This document shows positions 45,692 to 55,000 of a DNA stretch of 64,000 bases, in pieces. This DNA is from Paenibacillus sp. JDR-2. GTDB taxonomy: Bacteria > Bacillota > Bacilli > Paenibacillales > Paenibacillaceae. Where the stretch lies: contig NC_012914.1 of NCBI RefSeq assembly GCF_000023585.1, positions 4,866,001 through 4,930,000 of the forward strand. Reading direction: 5' to 3'. A program made the translations under genes and the position numbers. The notes below the pieces were generated by a model, which made no database searches, was not told the DNA's origin, and worked only from the letters and a program-made list of their open reading frames with translations. The first letter of the stretch is position 1. Each line of letters begins with the position of its first letter.

Positions 45692-46675
45692 CTAGAATAG
45701 ACTTGAACCCGAAGTGCGTTTGGCAATGTAGTTGCTGGAGAAAATCAGAATGACGGAAATGACGGATTGAATCAAATCGATCGATGCCGCATAAGAGAAT
45801 CTTCCGTCTCTTAATCCGACCTTAAACGCATAGGTTTGCACGATCTCCGAGGTTGGATTGTTGATGCTGTTGCCGAACAGGAAAGCCTGCTCGAAGTTGG
45901 AGCCGACCAACCCTCCGCCCAGAATGCTTCCGATTGTCAGAATAAGCACGACCACGATCGTTCCTTTCATTCCGGGAAACGTTATATGCCGAATTCGAGC
46001 CAAGCGGCCCGCTCCGTCGATCTGCGCGGCTTCGTACAGCGACGGGTTGATGCCCGCTATAGCGGCCAGGAAGATAATCGTCCACCAGCCCATTTCCTTC
46101 CATACGGCGCTTCCCGTCGCGAAGCCCCAGAAGTAATTGGGATTTGTTAGTACGTCAAGCGGTTTGTCGATCAAACCAAGTCCTAAAAGTGCCTTATTGA
46201 CCATCCCGACATCCGTAGACAGGAATGCGAAAGCGATCCCTGCGACGACAACCCACGAAATGAAATGGGGCAAATAGCTGACCGTTTGAACAAAACGCTT
46301 AAATTGCGCATTCTTCACTTCACTCAATAGAATGGCAAGCAATATGGGAGCCGGAAAAGCGAAAAAGACTTTCAAAAGACTCAAGACCAGCGTATTTCGA
46401 ACGATCATCCCGAACTGGTAGTCGTTAACGAATTCCTTGAAATGCTTCAACCCCACCCATTCGCTCGTAAAAATGCCCTTAATTCCGGTTGAGATGGAAT
46501 ACTGCTTAAATGCCATTAGAATGCCGAACATCGGCGTATAGGCAAAAACCAGCAAAAAAATCATGCCTAGCCCAACGAACAGGTGCAGCGTTTTTTGTTT
46601 TTTAAACCGCTTCCATAACTGTGCTCGTGCTTCTGTTTTTCCCGTTGTTCCCGTTACCCGAGTACCCAACTCCAT
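45692..46675 (-). CDS. CUT1-family permease (LplB type)
   Basis: 327 residues with a long cytoplasmic N-terminus, then six spans starting near TLHLFVGLGMIFLLVFAY. The EAA loop is near residues 220-245 (PSLYEAAQIDGAGRLARIRH). ATG 46675 has AAAGGAGG upstream. First gene of the importer operon with binding protein and GH127. A 13-of-14 cre-like site is 64 bases upstream. Confidence 0.92.
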   Translation of the reverse strand: MELGTRVTGTTGKTEARAQLWKRFKKQKTLHLFVGLGMIFLLVFAYTPMFGILMAFKQYSISTGIKGIFTSEWVGLKHFKEFVNDYQFGMIVRNTLVLSLLKVFFAFPAPILLAILLSEVKNAQFKRFVQTVSYLPHFISWVVVAGIAFAFLSTDVGMVNKALLGLGLIDKPLDVLTNPNYFWGFATGSAVWKEMGWWTIIFLAAIAGINPSLYEAAQIDGAGRLARIRHITFPGMKGTIVVVLILTIGSILGGGLVGSNFEQAFLFGNSINNPTSEIVQTYAFKVGLRDGRFSYAASIDLIQSVISVILIFSSNYIAKRTSGSSLF

Positions 46676-46738
46676 AACTGCGCCTCCTTTGTTTCAGTGT
46701 ACCCGCCGGGACCAAGCCGTCGAAAGCCAACATTTTTA

Positions 46739-46752
46739 AGAAAGCGTTGTCA
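46739..46752 (-). promoter_or_regulatory. cre-like CcpA site (13 of 14)
   Basis: AGAAAGCGTTGTCA on the plus strand matches TGWAANCGNTNWCA except at the first base. It lies 64 to 77 bases before the LplB-type permease gene, a usual place for carbon-catabolite control. Confidence 0.55.
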
Positions 46753-46770
46753 TTTTTTAAGATCGCTACA

Positions 46771-46805
46771 AAAAAGACAATCCACGCTATAAAGTGGATT
46801 GTCTT
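46771..46805 (-). terminator. Rho-independent terminator of the AraC gene
   Basis: A perfect 12-bp stem (46774-46785 with 46794-46805), 8-nt loop, T-run on the minus strand. It separates the AraC gene ending at 46861 from the importer promoter. Confidence 0.88.
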
Positions 46806-46860
46806 AATAACTTCCAGCCATTGTCGCCAGCGGTCGGCCGCGCCACTCTATCGCTTCGGT

Positions 46861-47706
46861 TTATCTGTAAAATAGAAGCCGGTTGGCATAGGCATTGCGA
46901 TAGTCCGTTGGGGTTAATCCCGTAATCCTCTTGAAGCTATGCATGAACTGATGACTATCCGGGTAACCAAGCTGTTGCGATATCTCTTTAATACTCTGAT
47001 TGGTATCGGCCAAAAGCGATTTGGCGGCATCCATCTTCTCCTGAAGCATAAATTGTTTCAATGGAACTCCTGCAATCTCAGAGAAAAGAAAGGACAAATA
47101 CTTGGCATTATAACCAAAATGCTCAGCCAATTGGCTGACCTTCAGACTCTCCTGCCGATTCCACTTGATATAATCCACAATGTCGTTATAAAGCTGCTGC
47201 TGCTTTAACTTTTTGCCCGATTGGTTCTGAATGAAATAAAGCTGATTATACAACTCGCATAATATTCCGGTGGTCAAATAATTGTTGAGTGTCTGCTCCC
47301 GGTAGCTGCGGACGGAATCCTGCAGCTGCTTGAGCAATACGATCAATTTATCCTGGCTTCTGAGCGTCCCTTTCTCCGGAATCCATACCTTCCCCGGCTC
47401 ATAGCCCGGATCATGATCTTCGAGCTGGTAACCGTCCTGAACCGCAAAATGAAGCCAATAAAAGCTGCAGTCAGACTCTCTGTAACCGGCTTGCTCAGCA
47501 CCCGGCGGCATTAGCAGAAAGTCTCCCTCGTTCAGGATATGGCGCTCGTTGTCCTTGGCTATATATAACGTACCTCTGGTTTGAATAAACAGCTCAAATT
47601 CGTGCAGCATGCGGTGCATGTGCCTCCACTCCGGAGTTGGTGCCACAAATTTCCCGGTCATTACCAGGGTTACCGGCCGATCTACGCGGAAGCTGAAGCT
47701 GGTCAT
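46861..47706 (-). CDS. AraC-family transcription regulator with cupin sensor
   Basis: 281 residues from ATG 47706 with AAAGGGTGG upstream. The N-terminal half is a cupin (LHEFELFIQTRGTLYIAKDN, NEGDFLLMPPGAEQAGYRE). DNA-binding units are SQLAEHFGYNAKYLSFLFS and SIKEISQQLGYPDSHQFMHSF. Divergent from the second GH127 and upstream of the importer operon in the same direction. It may control both; this is a position-based inference. Confidence 0.9.
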   Translation of the reverse strand: MTSFSFRVDRPVTLVMTGKFVAPTPEWRHMHRMLHEFELFIQTRGTLYIAKDNERHILNEGDFLLMPPGAEQAGYRESDCSFYWLHFAVQDGYQLEDHDPGYEPGKVWIPEKGTLRSQDKLIVLLKQLQDSVRSYREQTLNNYLTTGILCELYNQLYFIQNQSGKKLKQQQLYNDIVDYIKWNRQESLKVSQLAEHFGYNAKYLSFLFSEIAGVPLKQFMLQEKMDAAKSLLADTNQSIKEISQQLGYPDSHQFMHSFKRITGLTPTDYRNAYANRLLFYR

Positions 47707-47877
47707 GAAACACCACCCTTTCTGCCCTTTTTACACCTCATTGTAGAATAAATCAAACAAATCGGATAGATCCCTGCGAATTAACTTCCTTTTTGACACA
47801 TAATCAAACCTTACGCCATTTACCGGGACCGCCAGCTAGTAATAAGCTTTTATCATATTCGCGAGAGGATGATGTTC

Positions 47878-50154
47878 ATGAAGGCATTAACAGGCAGTAC
47901 GGCTTTGAACCATTTTGAGCTGAACCGGGTGAAGTTGTACAGTGAATACCAAACGAACGCCTTTCAGAAAGAATTGGATTATTTGCGCAGCTATGACGTG
48001 GACCGGCTGCTTGCCGGATTCAGGGAGACTAGCGGCCTGCAGCCAAAAGCGGACAAGTATCCCGGCTGGGAGAATACCGAAATCCGCGGGCATACGTTAG
48101 GTCATTACTTAACGGCCGTATCCCAAGCCTATGCTCAAACGCAGGATTCCGGGCTGCTGGAGAAACTGAAATACCTGGTTGCGGAGCTGGCTGAAGCACA
48201 GCAGGAGAACGGTTATTTATCCGCTTTTCCAGAGACGTTGTTTGACAATGTGGAGAACCGAAAGCCGGCGTGGGTTCCTTGGTATACCATGCATAAAATC
48301 ATTGCCGGGCTAATTGCCGTCTATCAGGCGACCAAGCTGCAGCAAGCTTACGAGGTTGTGAGCCGCCTAGGCGATTGGGTTGCGGACCGTGCCTGTTCCT
48401 GGTCGGAGGAACTTCAGGCTACCGTTCTGGCGGTCGAATACGGCGGCATGAACGACTGCATGTATGATCTGTACAAGCTCACCGGCAACAACCTTCATCT
48501 GGAAGCCGCTCACAAATTTGACGAGATCAGCTTGTTTGAAGCGCTTCGGGAAGGAAAGGATGTACTGAAAGGGAAGCATGCCAATACCATGATTCCGAAG
48601 TTTATCGGTGCCTTGAACCGTTATTTAACGCTTGGCGAAAGCGAACGCGGCTACCTGGAAGCGGCGGTTAACTTCTGGGATACGGTCGTCTATCATCACA
48701 GCTATCTCACTGGCGGCAACAGCGAATGCGAGCATTTCGGAGAACCGGATATTCTGGACGGCAAGCGCTCGGACGTCACCTGCGAAACCTGTAACAGCTA
48801 TAATATGCTGAAGCTGACGAAAGAGCTGTTCAAGCTCACGCAAAACAGCAAATACGCGGATTTTTACGAGAGAACGTATATTAATGCCATTCTTTCTTCG
48901 CAAAATCCGGAGACCGGCATGACGATGTATTTCCAGCCGATGGCCACCGGTTACTTCAAAATTTACAGCTCGCCATTTGAACATTTCTGGTGTTGCACGG
49001 GTACGGGAATGGAGAGCTTCACCAAGCTGAATGACAGCATCTACTTCCATTTGGACCATAATCTTTACGTCAATCAATTCTACAGCAGCAGACTGGATTG
49101 GACGGAGCAGCAAACCGTTGTCACGCAGACGACTTCGCTGCCGCATAGTGATCTTGTCCATTTCACGGTAGGCACGGATAGTCCCAAACGGCTTGCTATT
49201 CATATTCGTGTCCCTTCTTGGGCAGCCGGAGAAGTCGACATCTTGCTTAATGGGGAAACGGTACCTGCTTCTGTGCAGCAGCAGTATGTCGTTCTTGACC
49301 GGATCTGGAAGGACGGGGATACAATAGAAGCTCGTATTCCAATGAAGGTTTCTTTCTCATCCCTGCCGGATGCTCCACATGTCATTGGCCTGCAATACGG
49401 TCCTATCGTTCTAAGCGCAGCGCTTGGCAAGGAAGATATGGTGGAATCAAGAACCGGGGTTATCGTTAACATCGCGACAAGAAGGATAGCGGTTAAGGAT
49501 TATATCGTACCTCAAGGGATGAGCGTTAAGGATTGGTTCAGCCACTTCGATAAGCATATCGTCCGTCTTGGGAATGAACTGGCCTTTGCCTTGAAAAATA
49601 CGGATATGGACGAACGGTTGATCTTTACTCCCCATTATCTGCAGCACCACGAAAGATACGGTATTTATTGGAGCTTCCTGGATGATGAATCCGAGGAATT
49701 GCGGCAGCATACGGAGGCCGTGGACCGGGAACGCAGATTAAAAGAATCAACGATAGATTCCGTTCAAGCGGGCAATGATCAATATGAATTGGAGCATCGG
49801 ATCGAGGGCGAGCGCACGCATGGCGGTACGTGGGAAGGATTAAACGGAAGAATGGCGGAAGCCGGGGGATGGTTCAGCTACCGGATGAAGATCCAGCCGG
49901 ATGCAGCGTTAGCGGTTACCTTTAACCGAATGCATACGAACAGAAGCTTTGACATTTACGTCGACGATAAGCTGCTGGCGACCGAGAACTTTCCAGACGT
50001 ATGGAAGAGAAGCTTCTATGAAAAACGGTTTGAGCTCCCCTATGCTTTAATAGCAGGCAAAACATCCGTAACCGTTAAATTTATTCCGAATGGGAAGATA
50101 AACGGCATTTATGGCGTTCTAAGGACAATCAAACATACGAATGATGAAAAATAA
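47878..50154 (+). CDS. GH127 beta-L-arabinofuranosidase-like enzyme with C-terminal beta-sandwich, 758 residues
   Basis: Start ATG 47878 is favoured (AGAGG 9 bases upstream) over ATG 47869. Family zinc residues: Glu-x-Cys in VTCETCNSYNM and vicinal CysCys in FEHFWCCTGTGM. The last 180 residues form an extra beta-rich domain (DUF6805-like, ending near VKFIPNGKINGIYGVL). There is no signal peptide. It is longer than and divergent from the GH127 at 41218, so the two probably act on different linkages or aglycones. The 171-base divergent gap shows TTGACA at 47793-47798 but no convincing -10. Confidence 0.9.
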   Translation: MKALTGSTALNHFELNRVKLYSEYQTNAFQKELDYLRSYDVDRLLAGFRETSGLQPKADKYPGWENTEIRGHTLGHYLTAVSQAYAQTQDSGLLEKLKYLVAELAEAQQENGYLSAFPETLFDNVENRKPAWVPWYTMHKIIAGLIAVYQATKLQQAYEVVSRLGDWVADRACSWSEELQATVLAVEYGGMNDCMYDLYKLTGNNLHLEAAHKFDEISLFEALREGKDVLKGKHANTMIPKFIGALNRYLTLGESERGYLEAAVNFWDTVVYHHSYLTGGNSECEHFGEPDILDGKRSDVTCETCNSYNMLKLTKELFKLTQNSKYADFYERTYINAILSSQNPETGMTMYFQPMATGYFKIYSSPFEHFWCCTGTGMESFTKLNDSIYFHLDHNLYVNQFYSSRLDWTEQQTVVTQTTSLPHSDLVHFTVGTDSPKRLAIHIRVPSWAAGEVDILLNGETVPASVQQQYVVLDRIWKDGDTIEARIPMKVSFSSLPDAPHVIGLQYGPIVLSAALGKEDMVESRTGVIVNIATRRIAVKDYIVPQGMSVKDWFSHFDKHIVRLGNELAFALKNTDMDERLIFTPHYLQHHERYGIYWSFLDDESEELRQHTEAVDRERRLKESTIDSVQAGNDQYELEHRIEGERTHGGTWEGLNGRMAEAGGWFSYRMKIQPDAALAVTFNRMHTNRSFDIYVDDKLLATENFPDVWKRSFYEKRFELPYALIAGKTSVTVKFIPNGKINGIYGVLRTIKHTNDEK

Positions 50155-50160
50155 TGAATA

Positions 50161-50197
50161 GGACGCTTCTGGCATTAGACCAGAGGCGTCCTTTTTT
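50161..50197 (+). terminator. Rho-independent terminator of the second GH127 gene
   Basis: A 12-nt stem with two internal mismatches (50161-50172 with 50180-50191), 7-nt loop and a T-run (50192-50197) on the plus strand. It also faces the convergent SLH gene. Confidence 0.88.
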
Positions 50198-50208
50198 AAA
50201 CGCTTGTA

Positions 50209-51981
50209 TTACTTATAGAAATAATGGTATAGGCGATGCATCAACACGGCCGTTTCCGCCCGCGTCGTCCACGCTTTCGGATTGATGCTCTGATTCGACC
50301 CGCTCACGAGCCCCGCATGAATCAGTCCGGCAACGCTGTCCTGCGCGTATCCGGCGATGCTGCCGGCATCCTTGAACCCGCTTAACGGTTCCGCTGGCGC
50401 AGGTACGGCTTTATTCGCGAACGAGAGCGCTTTGGCGATCAGCACCATCATATCTTGCCTGGAAATGGCATCGTTTGGACGGAACTGATTGTCGCCGGTG
50501 CCCGTAGCAATGCCCATGCCGCGCAGAACAGCTACCGCTTCGGCATAATACGCGTCAGCCGCCACATCGGAAAATGCCTCGCCCTTCGCTCCCTGCAAGC
50601 CCATCGTTCTGACGAGCAGCAACGCGAAATCCGCCCGGCTTACGGAAGCCCCCGGCCGATATTCGGTCGCGGATACGCCGCTTATGATCCCTTTGGAAGC
50701 CATCACTTCAATAGCCGATTTGGCCCAAGCGAATTTACCCAGGTCATTAAACGTCTTTTGCACGAAAACGACGGCGTATTTGCCGGAATTCGTCGCCTGG
50801 AACAACACGGACCCCGTCGCCGAATCGTACCGGCCGCTAGGTACCGCAAAGACGTTTCCTTGTGCGTCCATATACCAGATCGTAATATGCTCCGGATTGG
50901 CCTTTTCCTCCGCCGTCGGACTATAAGGGATGCTGATCGTCGCAGGCGCGTTCGGATTGCTCCATTCGATCTCCCGTCCGCCGCTGCGAACGCTCCAATC
51001 GATAACGGGACGGCCGCCGATTTGCGCGCGCAGTTTGTCATCCAATCCGCCGGTGTCGGCTTGCTCGATGAGAAATTCGATATTGCCATTAGGCAGATTG
51101 CCGTTCGGGAACATACTGCTCGTCACGGTTACCGTCCCGAGCGGCGTGGAAATGTCGATCTGCACACCCTCGGCGGTAGCCGTGAACGCGACAGCAGGCA
51201 GTTCCAACGCGTGAGATTTGCTGCCGGGCACCCCTGTCAATGCCAATTGAATCTTTTTGAGACCTCCGCCCGCCGCCGTCGCCTTGGTGACAGCCTTCAA
51301 CCAGGTGGACTCGTCGATTTTCCATACGACACGGCCCGTCGAGCCATCGACTTTTGGCGTCGGCTTGATAACGACTTTACCGCCTTCCTCGGTTATGACG
51401 ACAGGCTTATCGTCTCCGGAGCCGCCCGTGCTTCCCGGGTTGGTGCCCGGGCCCGGATCGCTCGGCGCCGAGACCACCTTCAAGTTTGCAATCGCGTTTG
51501 CGTCCTGATCCGCGACGTTCATGGCGCTGTCCACGGTTTTTACTTTTTTCAGCTCAACCGTGCCGCTTCCCGCTGCCGTCGCCTCAAAGACCATCTCCGC
51601 CAGCACGACCGTTCCGGACTCCCCGGATACAGGTCCGACTTTCGTAAACGCCAAAACAATTTGGCTGCCTTTCACGGCAGGCGCAACGGCATAACCGAAT
51701 CGGTCGCTGGATGCGCTTTTGAATCGCAAATGATCGGTGTCGAACGTCGCTTGAAGCTCTGTCGCGTATACATCGGACAGCTCCTGACCGATCACCTGGA
51801 CTCTGACTTCACGGCCGGCGACCGGCTCGTTGTTCGAAACGGAAAGCGTGTACGACGAAGCGGCGTAAGCGACTTCAGCCGCCAAGGAAAACCCGCTTAA
51901 CAGAATCGAGCCGGCCAGCAAAAGACTGAAGCAGACGAATTGAATTTTTCTCAGCCCCGTCATCCTCTTTGTATGTAGCAT
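50209..51981 (-). CDS. Surface protein: cohesin-like domain, linker, three SLH repeats
   Basis: 590 residues. Signal peptide to about 40 (ends AYAAS). A cohesin-like beta-sandwich (about 41-165) contains SDVYATELQATFDTDHLRF. A Pro/Gly/Ser linker and a beta-rich spacer with no clear family follow. Three S-layer-homology repeats then fill about 411-590 (FNDLGKFAWAK..., FSDVAADAYYAE..., FKDAGSIAGYAQ...), each with a TRAE/SRAD/SRQD-type end. It should be held on secondary cell-wall polysaccharide with its cohesin-like domain outward. Last gene of the operon with the dockerin-like protein, which has a related cohesin-like domain. Confidence 0.85.
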   Translation of the reverse strand: MLHTKRMTGLRKIQFVCFSLLLAGSILLSGFSLAAEVAYAASSYTLSVSNNEPVAGREVRVQVIGQELSDVYATELQATFDTDHLRFKSASSDRFGYAVAPAVKGSQIVLAFTKVGPVSGESGTVVLAEMVFEATAAGSGTVELKKVKTVDSAMNVADQDANAIANLKVVSAPSDPGPGTNPGSTGGSGDDKPVVITEEGGKVVIKPTPKVDGSTGRVVWKIDESTWLKAVTKATAAGGGLKKIQLALTGVPGSKSHALELPAVAFTATAEGVQIDISTPLGTVTVTSSMFPNGNLPNGNIEFLIEQADTGGLDDKLRAQIGGRPVIDWSVRSGGREIEWSNPNAPATISIPYSPTAEEKANPEHITIWYMDAQGNVFAVPSGRYDSATGSVLFQATNSGKYAVVFVQKTFNDLGKFAWAKSAIEVMASKGIISGVSATEYRPGASVSRADFALLLVRTMGLQGAKGEAFSDVAADAYYAEAVAVLRGMGIATGTGDNQFRPNDAISRQDMMVLIAKALSFANKAVPAPAEPLSGFKDAGSIAGYAQDSVAGLIHAGLVSGSNQSINPKAWTTRAETAVLMHRLYHYFYK

Positions 51982-52008
51982 TCGCCAACATCCTTTCCAA
52001 ATGGATAG

Positions 52009-52037
52009 GGGAGGAAGGCGCGTCAGCGCCTCCTCCC
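52009..52037 (-). other. GC-rich intergenic hairpin
   Basis: A 12-bp GC-rich stem with one bulged A (52009-52021 with 52026-52037), 4-nt loop and no T-run. It lies between the 1745-residue gene and the SLH gene and is probably an mRNA-processing or stabilising element. Confidence 0.5.
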
Positions 52038-52077
52038 GAACAACTTCGCCTATCGTTAAATGATGGACCTGATTCGT

Positions 52078-55000
52078 TTACTGCGAATTTCCCATGATGC
52101 GGTACGCGACCGCTGCCAGATCCTGCACCCCGATCGGACGCGGCGTTGTAATGCCTAGCGCCTTGTACAGCGGCCAATTGACGTCCGTGCTGCTTTGCCC
52201 GTAATATCTTCCGATGACCGCCAAATCTCCAATCGTCAACACGCTTGATCCGGACAGCGTTTTTAGCGATCCGTCGAATTCGGATATCGCTGCCGTCAAC
52301 TGCGCTGCCGCTTCTCCGATTCCTGCCTGGGACAGAGTCGGATCAGCCAGCGCGGCGTTGGCTGCGGCCAGCTTCGTTTGCAGCTGCGCTTTCGAGCCAG
52401 ATGCGTATTGTCCAAGGAAAGAACCTTCTATCGCGCCGGTCAAGCGGCTGTCGGCCGTGGCAATCGCCGCTCTAAGAGCCGTCTTGTCGGTAACCTCGAT
52501 CACTACATTATGGCTGGTCGAGCTTACCGGCGTTTCGGTAATGCCGTCCGAGATGATGACCTTTTCCACCGTTATGGCGTTAAGCTCGACAGTCGCATCA
52601 ACGTTTTTGGCCTTGAAGCTCAGCTCCAGCAGGTTGTCGGTATTGGAAATTGCCTGGCCCGCGCCGGCCGCAAGGAACCGGATGTTGGCTTCACCCTCGC
52701 CCGAAGCGCCTTCCTGGTCAAGCACGATCGAGAACCCGTCTACCAGGGAGATGCCCGACACGTATTCCACCTTCGCAGGGTCGTAACGAACGGACAGATC
52801 GATCGCGTAAACGTCGGATGTCAAGTTGTTCAAGCCAAAGTTCAATTTGAATGCTTCCCCGGATACGACGGAAGCCGGTCCGCTCAGCAACGCGCCTTCT
52901 TGACCGCTGATTGCAATCCGTGCGCTGCCGCTCAAACCGGAGCCGACGGCTTTCGCCGTTACTTTCACGACGCCGTTCTTTTTGGCCGACAGCAATCCCG
53001 TCTCGCTGATGATCGCCGCATTGGTATCCGAACCGTCCTCTGCGGTTACCGACCATACGGCAGGCACTCTTGCCATCATTTGCAGCGTACCGTCCTTCGT
53101 CGTAATGGAAGTCGCGCCGGCTTCGCCGGAAACCTCCAGCTCCTCGGACAGTTGAAGCGCTTTGAATGCGCCGCGCAGCGCATAGTATGAGTTGTCCGCC
53201 GCTTCCTGACCGATTCCGCTATTCGCAACGGCAGCTTGGGCCTCGCTTAAAGCGCTTGCAAAATCGTTCCATGAATCGGTGGTATAAAGCGTATCGTCCA
53301 GGTAGTTGACAGTCCCTATGAAGGAGGTCAGCAGCGTTTTGTCGACCGCCACAGGGGTAACAGGGTTCGCGGAACCGCCGCGGCCGGCTTTGACCTCGTT
53401 AAAGTAAGCTTCTACTTTCGAAACTTCTTCAGCTGTCAGCACCCTGTCATAGATCAGAATCTGTGCGACTCTGCCCATGAAGCGGAAAGGAGTTGCGGCC
53501 GCCATCGAGTAGCCTACGCCTAGATCCGATTTGTTCCCTTTAAGCGCCTTCGCATTGGTTCCGGGGGTGCCGATGACGTTATTATCTACGTAAACGGCTC
53601 TATTGGTTCCGTCTAGCTGAGCGCGAACGCTGACCAGGCCGTCCGTGGCGGTTGTCGCAATTTGCTGCCCGCCGCCCGATACGCCTCCATCCGCGTTACC
53701 AAAACGGATGTTAACTCTGTTTGTTCCCACGCCGAGATTAATGCCGCTCCAGCCGTCATTGGCAGCCCATGTTTGGTAAGCCTCGTTCAATCCGAAATAA
53801 ACAAGGCCGTTTTGGTCGCTGGAGTTGTTGGCTGTGGTTGTTGGTCTAACTAGCGTGTAAATCGTCATCTGCGTGCTGCCGTTATAATCTTTAAAGCCTG
53901 CAGCCTTGAGCGGCCTCGAGTTCGCGGCAAAATCCACATAATCGTATACATCGTTCTTTAATGCAGGGTTGCCGGTTGGCGTTCCAAGATTATCGCCGCC
54001 GCTGCCGGGAACGCTCGCCGGGACAAGCTTCGCCGGGACGCTTCCCATATTTGTCCATCCGGTTACGTTGCCGCTGCCATCTTTTTCCACACCCTCATCG
54101 GCTTTTAGCCATAAGTCAAGACCGTTTCTAGGAATATCGGCAGGCGTCTTATCGCTCACCACAACGCGGGCGTGCGACTGACTCAGCACTTCTCCGTCTG
54201 CCGCCAGTACGTAAATAATGTACGGACCAGGCAGCATTGGGGCGGTCATCGCGAGCATATCGCCCGAAGCTACGGTTTCATCGTCGCCTCCATCGAAATG
54301 CCCGCCGCTCGACGAGGAAATCCATATCTTTTTAGTCGAGTCGTCCAAATCGATAGCAAATCTCACTTGCCCGCCAGGTGCTACCGACACATCCGCCGGG
54401 AGCAGCCTGTTGGCCACCGATACGGTCGTGGTAAAGTGGATGGTCATGGCATTCGGTTCGGTCGGCGTGCTGGCGACCAAGGTCCAGCTTCCTTCGGTGG
54501 CGATTTTGTACCCGCTCGCCACGGGATTGCCGTTAAGCGTATAGGTGTAATCTTTGCTCAAAGTCAGTTCAAGAGGCCGTACCGCTGAAACTTCGTAATT
54601 TTCCCCGTCCGTCACATTGATCGCTGACGCGTTCTGGTCGACGTAAACCGTATACTTGGAAACGGCCGTCTCTCTGCCGTCTGCGTATTGGATATAGAGC
54701 TTGTATTCACCCGCGGCAGAAGGAGCTTTGATTGACTTTTCGTTGCCGGCAGCTTTCGTCATCTTATTGCCTTCGTTGAAGACCGTTGTGTTCGCGGGGG
54801 CGAGCCAGACCGTATCTTGCGCATTCAGCAGGCCTCTGCGGTTCAGCTTCTCGCCTTTACCCATGATGACATTGGAAGCGAGCTCAAACTCGGTATCCGC
54901 AATGAGGCTTCTTGGGATCATATGGGTGTATTCGTTGGTAAGACCCGAATTCAGAACGATCTCATTGCCCTTAACCGGCCAAATGCGGGCTTCGCTTTTG

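Noticed and set aside
46696-46701. TACACT on the minus strand before the LplB-type permease as a fifth regulon promoter
   Set aside because: The neighbouring GGCGGG abuts the -10, not the -35, and there is no second half-site at 22-23 bp, so the geometry does not fit.
47793-47821. TTGACA before the second GH127 as a sigma-A promoter
   Set aside because: No acceptable -10 at 16-18 bp; the best hexamers match only two or three consensus bases.
50455-51900. Open frame of 481 codons on the plus strand opposite the SLH gene
   Set aside because: It is the mirror of a GC-biased coding region, very rich in Arg, with no ribosome site or recognisable domain. The minus-strand frame has a signal peptide and SLH repeats.
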